Virus record (IMG/VR): IMGVR_UViG_3300047476_000964
Coordinates: 1-46,380 of that record
DNA: 46,380 bases
Source of the DNA: a virus
Direction: 5' to 3' (one strand)
The notes under the pieces were generated by a model. The model did not search any database. It was not told the origin of the DNA and saw only the letters and a program-made list of their open reading frames with translations. Positions 29,001 to 36,022 of the stretch are shown piece by piece. Made by a program: the position numbers and the translations under genes. Within the stretch, counting starts at the first letter, position 1. Each line of letters starts with the position of its first letter.

Positions 29001-32000
29001 TTCGCCCGATTGCCTGAATCGGTCGAGTTGCAGGCCGAGATTGCGGTCGAGGGTTTCGGCAATGCTGTCGGTGATGCTGGAGAAGACAGCATTGAGTGCC
29101 TTGGTCTGCTCTTCCAGCGTCATGTCCTTGAGGCTGATCTGCGTCTGGCCAATCGTGTAGCCTTCCAGCGCGGCCAGCACATCATTACCGGCCACCCCAA
29201 AGGCTTTAGCGCCCTCTTGGAATGCGGTGACGATATCGCGGAAGATGCGGATGATCTGATTGCTGACTTCCTGCCCCGCTTCCCCGACATAGGTCTTGGT
29301 GCTGCTGGACAACGCCATCCCGAAGACCTCAAAGGATTTCGTCACGTCGGCATACAATTTCGCGCTGAAACCGCCCTTGAGAATGTCGCCCAGCGCGGTT
29401 TCAAACCAGCCGATGCCGGAATCGGTCAACTGCTTGTTGAAGCCTGAGAAGAGACTGATCCGCGACATGCCAAACTTCATGCCGCTGTTTTTCAGGGCTT
29501 CGTCAATCGCGGGCATGACCGACATCGTGACCTGGTTGGCCAGCGCGAGGATGTTCAGGCTCAGGTCTTCCATTGCCCGCAGCATGGCGGCGGAGTAGTT
29601 CAGGTCGTTACTGCTGTTCTCGCGGATGATCTCCAGCGAGTTGGCGATGGAGTTGGATTTGGCCTCCGTGTCACCAAAGACGGTGCCGGTGCCTTGGGTT
29701 TTTTGGCGATCTTCGCGGCGTCCGGTAGCGCCACCCCCGCCACCCATTGCCCCGGCAACGCCCAGCCCGATGGCGGCCATAAGCGCTGCCATTGCAGCGG
29801 CGCGCGCAAAGGCTGAGTAAGGATCACCGCCAGACGCCTGATTGGCGACTGCTTCCGTTGCCTTGGCTTGGCCGCGAATGGCTGAGTTAGCCACCTCAGT
29901 GCCGGTCCGGGTAGCGTCCGAAGTCATCACGGAAGTATTGGAAGCGATTTGCAAGATCATGCTCTTGACGGCCATCGCCATTTCAAAGATGCGGAATGCC
30001 TTGGTGGCGGCCTCCATTGCCCGATAGCCTTTGCTGCCCTCGGCAAAGAAGCCCTTCGACGCATCCGTGATGTTGCCCATCATGGCGATCTGGTACTGGG
30101 CAGATTTATCGGCCCACTTCATCTGTTCCTTGGCCGTCAGTTCGGCCCGCTTGCCGGGATCAATCACTCCGGCATCAGCATCCTTTTCAATCTTTTTCAG
30201 CGCGTTTTCCCGGTCCCGCTCAATCTGATAAAGCTGCTCGGAAAATTGCATGACGCCGACGACCAGGGCGCCGATGGACTTGCCCACCTGCCCAAACGAC
30301 TCAGCCGCCTGCGTGGCAAATAGCTGGGCCTGCTGCACACCATTCTGGAAGGCGGCGTTGAGGCGCAACTGTTCATCTGCGACGGCCTGCTCGGCAGCGC
30401 GTTGCTTGTCATAGCTTCCCGCCATATCGTCCACTGCGACTTTGAGTGCTTGCGTGGAGAGCGTGTATTGCTCCATCCGCGCCAGTTGCTCGGGTGAAAC
30501 GAGTTCAGGCAAGGTATCTGTGGACTGATAGACGCTATTGAGCAAGCCCAACTGATTCGCCGATGCGCCCGCTTCCTTCGCCGCTGTCAATCGGGTCAGG
30601 ATGTCGAGTTGCCGCTGATAGGCACCGATGATTCCGTCAATGGCGCTGGCTTCGCCCTGCTTCAGGCTGATGGCTTTCTGGGCAAACTCGTTGGCTTTGC
30701 CGCTGGCCGCGATCTCGGCTTGGGCGCGATTCTGAGCCAGAATGGCGAGGTCATTATCAGCGGCACGGATGGCCTGCTTGAGCTTGAATTGCTCGTCGAT
30801 GGTGACGTTGTATTGATCCGCTTGCGCCAGTTCATTGGCCAGCGCGGCCTGTCGGGCTTTGATGACGGCTTCCTGTGCGTCAAACTCGGCTCGCACCATG
30901 TCCAGTGCTTCGGCGTTGTACGCCGCCGCCTTTTGTTGCGCGGCTTCGATGATGTCGGCTTTCTGCTGATAGGTTTTGGCCCCGGCCAATTCCTGCGTGG
31001 CCACATCCGCCGCCGCTTGCCGTTCCTGATCCATCGCCGCCAGTCGGGTCTTGATCTGTTCGACCTGAACCTTGGCGTATTCTTCGGCCTGTTTCACCTG
31101 ATCGTCCTGATGGGTTTTCAGGCGATTGAACGCGGTGCCGAGTTCATCGGCCTGGTCTTTGGCGGAGGTGAAGGACTCACCCTGCGCGCCGAGGACTTTC
31201 TGCCACTTCTCATACAGCGCCCCGACAGATGTGACGTACTGCTGGGTTTCTTTAAACGGCGGCACGCCACCGAATTTCTGCACGTTGCCGGGGCCAGCGT
31301 TGTACGCCGCCGCCGCCAGTCGCAGGGATTTGAACTGCTTTTCCTGCTGGGCCAGGTACATGACCCCGCCCTTGATGTTGTCGTTCAGGTCGTTGAAATT
31401 GACGCCCAATTGCTTGGCGGTTCCCGGCATCAACTGCATGACACCCCGCGCACCCACGGCAGATTTCGCCAACTGGTTGAAGCCGCTTTCCTGCTGGGCA
31501 ATCGCCAGCGCAAAGGCCGGATCGACCTTGTAGGCTTTGGCCGTCTCGATGACAATTTGAGCGACGGCTTTCTGCTTTTCAGAGAGCTTGGTCATAGCCA
31601 GCGCGGCATCATTGGCCCCGCGTTTTACGCCGTCGAAGAATGGCTTGGTGGTGTCTTCGCCGCCAAAGCCGCCGCCCGTGGTGTACTGTCCACCGCCGCC
31701 GCCGCGTTGCAGCCATTCATCTTTGCTGATGGCTTGATTGACGCCGAATTGTTCCTTGTAGGCTTGCAGGTCGCCCAGCGCGATACGGACTTGTTTGATG
31801 CTGTCGAATATCTTGGCCCAGCCGTTGACCATCGCGGATACCATGCTGGCCATCGGGTCCAGAATGGTGTTGAGATTGGTCGCAATGAGCGAGATGGATT
31901 GTGCGAGTTCGCGGGATGACCCGCTGGCCTGATCGGTTTGCCCCACATACGCCGTCAGCGCATTCTGGATCTGCTGAAACGCCCCGGATACCGTCACCGG

Positions 32001-32723
32001 CATGGTGGTGTATTCGCGCTTGATGGCCTCTGACTGCGAGAGGATGGCGTTGACGACCTTATCGGCGGTCAGTTCGCCCTGGGCAGCCATTTCGCGGAGC
32101 GAGCCTATCGGCACATTCAGCCCATCGGCCAGTGCTTTGGCGAGACGTGGCGAGTTCTCCATCATGCTGTTGAACTCGTCGCCACGCAGCACGCCGGAAC
32201 CAATCGCCTGCGAAAATTGCAGGATGCCCGCTGCCGCACTGGAGGCATCCGCACCGGAAATCCGAATGGTTTTGCCCACCAGATCGGTGATGGCCAGGGT
32301 GTCTTTCTGCGACCGCCCCAGATCCCGCATCGACGTGGCCAGCCGCGAATACAACTGCACGGTTTCCGCCAGCGGCGTCATATTGCGCTGGCTGATTTCA
32401 AACAGTTGTGACTGGGCAGCGGCAAACTCTTGGGTGGAACCCGAGACGAGCTTGAGCTTGGCGACGATGCCGGAATAGGCATCGGCGGTCTGAATCAATT
32501 GACGGGCTGACAAGGCCACTCCCAATCCCGCCAAGGCGCGGCCTGCGGTAGACGCCGCGCTGCTGAGTCCCTGGGTGGCTTTTTCAATGCCGCCGAGACT
32601 GGCACTGGCTTTGCGGGAGGAGTCCCCGACTTTCTCGATGGTCCGGTTGAGGCTGTTGATCGTGCCTTCGGCTCCTTTGCCGTCCGCCGTGATCCGAATG
32701 CCTAACTGGATAGAGTCTGCCAT
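26100..32723 (-). CDS. Tape measure protein with internal lytic transglycosylase domain
   Basis: 2207 residues. Residues about 60-290: tape-measure N-terminal domain (SGVLRGDEFNSMMENSPRLA, MAAQGELTADKVVNAI). Residues about 385-508: SLT lytic transglycosylase with catalytic Glu412 (QQESGFNQLAK), GVMQLMP and AYNAGPG. Small hydrophobic segments near 960-1010. Then long helices, and near the C-terminus an 11-residue heptad-like repeat (LDAIRESQSER and relatives) plus KQFDAANKITQKQFD repeats. Sets tail length and helps cross the peptidoglycan during DNA entry. 2207 residues suggest a tail clearly longer than that of lambda (gpH 853). Confidence 0.95.
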   Translation of the reverse strand: MADSIQLGIRITADGKGAEGTINSLNRTIEKVGDSSRKASASLGGIEKATQGLSSAASTAGRALAGLGVALSARQLIQTADAYSGIVAKLKLVSGSTQEFAAAQSQLFEISQRNMTPLAETVQLYSRLATSMRDLGRSQKDTLAITDLVGKTIRISGADASSAAAGILQFSQAIGSGVLRGDEFNSMMENSPRLAKALADGLNVPIGSLREMAAQGELTADKVVNAILSQSEAIKREYTTMPVTVSGAFQQIQNALTAYVGQTDQASGSSRELAQSISLIATNLNTILDPMASMVSAMVNGWAKIFDSIKQVRIALGDLQAYKEQFGVNQAISKDEWLQRGGGGGQYTTGGGFGGEDTTKPFFDGVKRGANDAALAMTKLSEKQKAVAQIVIETAKAYKVDPAFALAIAQQESGFNQLAKSAVGARGVMQLMPGTAKQLGVNFNDLNDNIKGGVMYLAQQEKQFKSLRLAAAAYNAGPGNVQKFGGVPPFKETQQYVTSVGALYEKWQKVLGAQGESFTSAKDQADELGTAFNRLKTHQDDQVKQAEEYAKVQVEQIKTRLAAMDQERQAAADVATQELAGAKTYQQKADIIEAAQQKAAAYNAEALDMVRAEFDAQEAVIKARQAALANELAQADQYNVTIDEQFKLKQAIRAADNDLAILAQNRAQAEIAASGKANEFAQKAISLKQGEASAIDGIIGAYQRQLDILTRLTAAKEAGASANQLGLLNSVYQSTDTLPELVSPEQLARMEQYTLSTQALKVAVDDMAGSYDKQRAAEQAVADEQLRLNAAFQNGVQQAQLFATQAAESFGQVGKSIGALVVGVMQFSEQLYQIERDRENALKKIEKDADAGVIDPGKRAELTAKEQMKWADKSAQYQIAMMGNITDASKGFFAEGSKGYRAMEAATKAFRIFEMAMAVKSMILQIASNTSVMTSDATRTGTEVANSAIRGQAKATEAVANQASGGDPYSAFARAAAMAALMAAIGLGVAGAMGGGGGATGRREDRQKTQGTGTVFGDTEAKSNSIANSLEIIRENSSNDLNYSAAMLRAMEDLSLNILALANQVTMSVMPAIDEALKNSGMKFGMSRISLFSGFNKQLTDSGIGWFETALGDILKGGFSAKLYADVTKSFEVFGMALSSSTKTYVGEAGQEVSNQIIRIFRDIVTAFQEGAKAFGVAGNDVLAALEGYTIGQTQISLKDMTLEEQTKALNAVFSSITDSIAETLDRNLGLQLDRFRQSGEGMAQTFLRVSAGISRAQGELERLGVEAIRYTKITNAQGNVAAEIIRQSLAAQTTLSSGVREYINVLQGGAEEIVEAYKTIMRASSLLKTAGIGDSGFSIVMTNAAGGLSAFVEAMESFTDNFLTPAEQYAGAVRDVGESFARLGVSLPTSKDGFRDLVAGIDTSTDAGKTLFGQMIALSESFAQVANEAQAIRDKYAAILDPFKAISDQIKQVGTDFGKLIGGVTGGSQARIDAIGNAAREAREPLFDERTRLMKRIKARFGGVAQMNEQIAYWERKLEAELAKAPKKQNKEVIKTLRQKIERWSDFNAEINDINQQLADILTQEGIDKAAESARLALEKQAIIDDARLAMGSTLEDIFTSIVQTIQQAQQRLQSVLDLQKAIASQIAQLQGPQAVFGLASTDRNNAFGAIDTYINTLSDGRARDVGVEVGLLNTAQQAVMAKYNAEVAAIQEAQQAYIAAESEKLNAALQLQIDAINAATDAAIEAENDRLNAAIKVQQKIDEAAIKSQQKQFDAANKITQKQFDAEIKAEQKAFDAANKLTQKQFDLEQKALQKTHDAQLKALGDELDAANKLKDAIASINDYVRGMALGGNSPLSPEQRLAEAQRQYQDLLVRAQGGDADAMQKLSGSSDAYLEASKQYYGSGTQYANTFDAVKNAMSAIGGMSAPDPDSIQSRIDLLREAQAEEMDKLRELQSEKLDAIRESQSERLDALRESQAERLDAIREIQADQLDAIRESHQDNLDAMREASQKATDAIREAAQSQIEAAQKATQQSIADLSDPNKNLAMRAAREAAERDLKELQRLAELTRIEAQKQADEAKAQAEQMARDALDLANKQLAELQAGTRVSRDTVAALNAILINAKLNPIPGYANGGLAGPGLAMVGERGPELVRFNRPGQVINANDTRAMLADDQKIVAAIAELKAEMRAVVVTQSNANPQIIDKLSGMEARLSKMERTQRFNVGA

Positions 32724-32726
32724 GTG

Positions 32727-33487
32727 TCACTTACTCGGCTTGTTGAGAATCGGCAGGGCGGTGGATTCCATCACGCGCAACCCGTCAAAAATATCCTTCT
32801 GCTGCTTCTGGTGGCCCATCATCCTGATGACCACCTCGGCCTCGGTGTACCGGAGGCCGTGCCAGATCATCTGCCCGGACATCGCGGGAATTTCCCGTCG
32901 CCATTGCGTCTGAAGTGCCAGGAACACCATCAGCGTGTCCCAGTTTTCCTCCCAGACCTGACATTGGCCGTCGTCTTCCACCTGGCTTTCCAGCGTGTCA
33001 TGGATGACATCCTCGGGTGCGCCGAAGGCCCGCATGGCCTCGGCCAGATCGTCGTTGCCGGCGTGCGGCCTGGAAGGCGCGGCCCAATGGCTGGCCGCGT
33101 CCTCTAGTTTTTTCGCTTGCCGCCCCCGAGAGTCGCTTCAAAAAACGCGGCGACAATCACGCTGGCCGCGTTGGGGTAGTTGTTCAGCATCAGCCAGACG
33201 TTAGCGCGGTTGAACGGCAAATCCTCCGCACCATCCGCTTCAGAGACGTGCCGCCAGCCCTCTGCAATGTCCATCACATAGTCGGTGTCCCGTTCCAGGC
33301 TATCGACCACCACTTCCGATTCCGTCATCTGCTCCTGGGCCTTTTGCAAGTCGTTCAGTTTTGAACGGCTGACCCGCTTGAACTTCATTTCAAACTTGAT
33401 GGCCTGGGATGCACCGGACTCGTTGACGACGGGGAGAATCACCCCGTAATAAAAGCCTTCGCTTTTGGGTTTGAGGACAAATGCCAT
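32727..33487 (-). CDS. Tail assembly chaperone G-T fusion by -1 frameshift
   Basis: The G-like frame (33487-33104) and the following frame (to 32727) join by a -1 shift on A-AAA-AAC at 33107-33113, giving ...KRKN then LEDAASHWAAPSRPHAGND and the T domain (IHDTLESQVEDD, VFLALQTQWRREIPAMSGQM; DUF1799-type). T has no convincing own start: the Met at 33035 lacks a ribosome site. As in lambda gpG/gpGT, the long form should bring tail tube subunits to the tape measure encoded next. Confidence 0.82.
33104..33487 (-). CDS. Tail assembly chaperone (G form)
   Basis: 127 residues ending ...GGGKRKN. Pattern: GVILPVVNESGASQAIKFEM, FKRVSRSKLNDLQKAQEQ, SDRDTDYV-like RDTDYVMDIAEGWRHV, NRANVWLMLNNYPNAASVI. 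This is the usual short tail chaperone between the major tail protein and tape measure. Made in excess over the frameshifted form. Confidence 0.82.
   Translation of the reverse strand: MAFVLKPKSEGFYYGVILPVVNESGASQAIKFEMKFKRVSRSKLNDLQKAQEQMTESEVVVDSLERDTDYVMDIAEGWRHVSEADGAEDLPFNRANVWLMLNNYPNAASVIVAAFFEATLGGGKRKN
33107..33113 (-). promoter_or_regulatory. Programmed -1 frameshift site A-AAA-AAC
   Basis: Canonical X-XXY-YYZ slippery heptamer in frame CGA-AAA-AAC, immediately followed by the zero-frame stop TAG. The -1 frame is open through the T region. Position and product fit the conserved chaperone frameshift of siphophages. Confidence 0.82.
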
Positions 33488-33602
33488 TGGGTTTACCTAT
33501 CTGTCTGTTTAGGGAATGAGTCCCCCGCTTCATCACCAGCGGCGGGGGGCGCTGTAGACAGCCCTGGACTCAGGGTCGTGATGCGACTGCCTGTCCGGGC
33601 GT
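33488..33602 (-). other. Intergenic hairpins after the major tail protein
   Basis: CCCCCGC (33522-33528) pairs with GCGGGGG (33542-33548), and CCCTG-gact-CAGGG forms a second stem (33562-33575). No T-run in the direction of transcription, so they may damp rather than end transcription, tuning chaperone level below that of the major tail protein. Confidence 0.45.
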
Positions 33603-34535
33603 TTACTTGAAGGTCAGAACCAGTTCGTCATTGCCGGCGCTGGTCGGCTCGAACACCATCGGCGCGGAGAGCATCAGCACGCCATCGCTGTCGGAATAGC
33701 TCGGCGGGTTGATGGTGACGGCGGGGGCGTCGATCTGGACGATGGACCCTGCGCCGGTGCCGTGGATGATCTGGAATGCGCCGGAGGTTTTGGTTCTGGC
33801 GGCTTCCACCCAGGCGTAGCTGGTCACGGTGGTCATCTCAAACACCAGCGTGCCGGTCGGGGCGCGGTCCGTGATGAGGGCCGCCGGATCGCAGCCGGGA
33901 AGATCGCGGTAGACGAGGTTATTGGCCAATTCCAGCGCGAACGATTCGGTACACAGGTCTTCACCAAAGAGGGTGATGGTCTGGGTATTGGCGCTGTTGG
34001 CACCCTTCGGAATCTTGAAGTCGCTGAAGTTCGGCGTCAGCGGTGAAGCGTCTGCCGGGGCCACATAGTTGCCCATGAAATTGAACGAGAGGCTGGGAAT
34101 CGCACCGCGTGCAATCGACAGGCTGAAACTACCCCGCGCACCCGTGATCTGGTGCTTGATGCCGTCCATGAAGACTTCGATGGTGACGGAATCAAAATCG
34201 GCGGATACCGGGGTATATTCGGTGTCCGTGGACGAGGTGATGGTTTCGTCGAAGCCACACGCCATCAGCGCATCGCCATAGGCTGGCCGGGTGCCCGCCG
34301 TGCCCGAGGACGCCAGTTCGACATCAAAGCTCAGCTCGACGTGCTGATCGAGTTGGATGCTGGACGACTGGCCAAAGTAAGGCCGGACGAAATCGCGGGT
34401 GGCGGTATTGCCAGCCAGCGGGGTGAGTGAGACATTGCTGACCAGGAAGCAGTCGGTGCCTGCCAGCGTTGCAGCGGTGCCGAAGGTCGTTTCCTTCTTC
34501 AGCGCCACCAGGGTTTTGTTCATAAACAGGGCCAT
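33603..34535 (-). CDS. Major tail tube protein
   Basis: 310 residues, beta-rich: KKETTFGTAATLAGTDCFLV, TRDFVRPYFGQSSSIQLDQH, ELSFDVELASSGTAGTRPAY with GDALMACGF, characteristic of siphophage tail tube proteins (phage_tail_2/gpV-like). It lies between the tail terminator genes and the chaperones, as expected. Confidence 0.88.
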   Translation of the reverse strand: MALFMNKTLVALKKETTFGTAATLAGTDCFLVSNVSLTPLAGNTATRDFVRPYFGQSSSIQLDQHVELSFDVELASSGTAGTRPAYGDALMACGFDETITSSTDTEYTPVSADFDSVTIEVFMDGIKHQITGARGSFSLSIARGAIPSLSFNFMGNYVAPADASPLTPNFSDFKIPKGANSANTQTITLFGEDLCTESFALELANNLVYRDLPGCDPAALITDRAPTGTLVFEMTTVTSYAWVEAARTKTSGAFQIIHGTGAGSIVQIDAPAVTINPPSYSDSDGVLMLSAPMVFEPTSAGNDELVLTFK

Positions 34536-34577
34536 AGCGGACTCCGGGTTTTAAGCCGGGGTCGCTGTGGCCTGAGT

Positions 34578-34611
34578 GCCTTCTGCGAAGGCGTCAGGAC
34601 GGGTGCCCGTC
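34578..34611 (-). other. Tandem perfect hairpins before the major tail gene
   Basis: GCCTTC-tgc-GAAGGC (34578-34592) and GACGG-gtgc-CCGTC (34598-34611). They sit in the leader between the small gene at 34631-34732 and the major tail gene. No poly-T. They may protect or process the transcript of the highly expressed tail protein. Confidence 0.5.
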
Positions 34612-34630
34612 GTGGTGTTAAAAAATCAGT

Positions 34631-34732
34631 TCAGGCTTTTTCGGCCTCTTTCATCCAGTCCTCAAGGGCGCTGATAGCCCCCTTGGCCACGCGGATGAGC
34701 GTCTTAATCAATACTTTCGTGTGAGGTTTCAT
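34631..34732 (-). CDS. Tiny basic amphipathic late protein
   Basis: 33 residues: MKPHTKVLIKTLIRVAKGAI then SALEDWMKEAEKA. The pattern resembles very small proteins seen beside the major tail genes of related phages. It overlaps the preceding gene by 29 bp and has only a weak GACGG ribosome site. Confidence 0.5.
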   Translation of the reverse strand: MKPHTKVLIKTLIRVAKGAISALEDWMKEAEKA

Positions 34733-34889
34733 CCGTCGGCTCTGTCGGTAGCGGTTCGGGCATGAAGGTTTTCTTCGTGGTCTTGGCTTTCACCTCGGCC
34801 ACTTCGACACAGCAACGGGCCTTGGGGGCCGTGGCCGGTGTCAGCAAGGTGCGTTCACCCGTTGCCGGGTCTTTGGTCCATGTCGCCAT
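34704..34889 (-). CDS. Small late protein
   Basis: 61 residues: MATWTKDPATGERTLLTPAT, then a basic Lys/Thr stretch and acidic end (EPTDETSHESID). Overlaps the previous gene by one base. Not recognised; probably a minor tail or assembly factor. Confidence 0.6.
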   Translation of the reverse strand: MATWTKDPATGERTLLTPATAPKARCCVEVAEVKAKTTKKTFMPEPLPTEPTDETSHESID

Positions 34890-35287
34890 CAGGTGGCCTC
34901 CAGGTGGTCAAAGTAGAAGCTGTAGGCATACTCATCGCGCCATACCGTGTAGCCCGCATCCAGAAATTCCATGCGGCCTGCCCGGTAGGTGATCGGGTCG
35001 CCATTGCTTTCGGGTTGGTAGTCGATGATCGCGTCCCGGACTGCATCGCGCAGGGGGAGTAGGTCATCCAGCGTCGCGGTCCCCATCACCAGTCCGAGGC
35101 GAACCTCGATGCGCTGGATGGCTGGCTTATTGACTCGCGGATTCGCGCCCGCCGTTTCCGCCAGATCGGTGATCCAGACAGCAGGGCCGTTGGACAGGCT
35201 GGCCGTTTCTGGCGGTAAGCCGACGACGACCTTGCCGTTGAGTCCCTCGACGGTTTCCAGTTGCGTGACGATGCCGCTGATGTTCAT
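34889..35287 (-). CDS. Tail terminator / gpU-like protein
   Basis: 132 residues: VWITDLAETAGANPR, IQRIEVRLGLVMGTAT, LLPLRDAVRDAIIDYQPE, RAGRMEFLDAGYTVWRDEY. This matches tail-completion proteins (phage_GP20/gpU-type) that cap the tail tube. Overlaps the head-tail joining gene by 4 bp (ATGA). Confidence 0.75.
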   Translation of the reverse strand: MNISGIVTQLETVEGLNGKVVVGLPPETASLSNGPAVWITDLAETAGANPRVNKPAIQRIEVRLGLVMGTATLDDLLPLRDAVRDAIIDYQPESNGDPITYRAGRMEFLDAGYTVWRDEYAYSFYFDHLEAT

Positions 35288-35583
35288 GCCGGGGCCATCC
35301 TGGCCTTGCGAATGCCTGCCGAGTCCACGTCATCGATTTCGATCACGGTGTACTCGGTATCGCCCACGGTCACGGCTGACCGCACTTCGATTGCAGGGAA
35401 ATCCGCTGCACGGAACATCAAGTGAGCGCCGTTGACCATCTGCACCGTATTGCCCAGCATCATGTCGTCTTGAGGCGTGACAATTGCTGTGCCTTGCACG
35501 TCGTCAATGCTGACGGCGCTGCCAAACACACGATCCAGAGAACCGTGGGCTTGGCTGGCGAGTTGGTCAAAGGCGCTGGTCAC
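35284..35583 (-). CDS. Head-tail joining protein (gpFII-like)
   Basis: 99 residues: LDRVFGSAVSID, VVTPQDD-like IVTPQDDMMLGN, MFRAADFPAIEVRSAVTVGD, YTVIEIDDVDSAG. Small beta-barrel pattern of the lambda gpFII/ATP-binding-like head-tail connector family. Confidence 0.72.
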   Translation of the reverse strand: MTSAFDQLASQAHGSLDRVFGSAVSIDDVQGTAIVTPQDDMMLGNTVQMVNGAHLMFRAADFPAIEVRSAVTVGDTEYTVIEIDDVDSAGIRKARMAPA

Positions 35584-35585
35584 GA

Positions 35586-35960
35586 TTAGCTGCCGGTCGC
35601 AACCGTACCGATGCGACGGTCAAAGTCCGCACGGATAGTGGTCACGCCATTCCCTGCGGCTTCGCATGCGATAACGCAGTTACTGACATCGCCCGCTGCC
35701 GGGGTCGCCAGATTGTCGTCAAACTTGCCTGCGGAAGCGTCCCAGATGATGTTTTCACCCTGGACAATCACCGCGCCGGAGACTTTCGGCACGGTGAAGA
35801 CGCCTTCCAGATACACAGAGCCGCTGGCACCGTTGGCAATATCCACCGCCGCCACGCCCATCGTTTTGCCGATGACCACGACTTGCCCTGATTCAACGGC
35901 AGAGCCGGTGCTGTTGGTCCAAGTGATGACATCACCGGATGATTTGAAATTGTTAGCCAT
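35586..35960 (-). CDS. DUF2190-type capsid decoration protein
   Basis: 124 residues: SSGDVITWTNSTGSAVESGQ, VVVIGKTMGVAAVDIANGAS, GSVYLEGVFTVPKVSG. This is the DUF2190 pattern, a small beta protein encoded next to major capsid genes and thought to decorate or stabilise capsids. Confidence 0.85.
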   Translation of the reverse strand: MANNFKSSGDVITWTNSTGSAVESGQVVVIGKTMGVAAVDIANGASGSVYLEGVFTVPKVSGAVIVQGENIIWDASAGKFDDNLATPAAGDVSNCVIACEAAGNGVTTIRADFDRRIGTVATGS

Positions 35961-36022
35961 TTGCGTTCCTCAAAGAGTTAGCTGGTGGGGCGGCGAACCG
36001 CCCCGATTCAGTCCGCTGGGGA

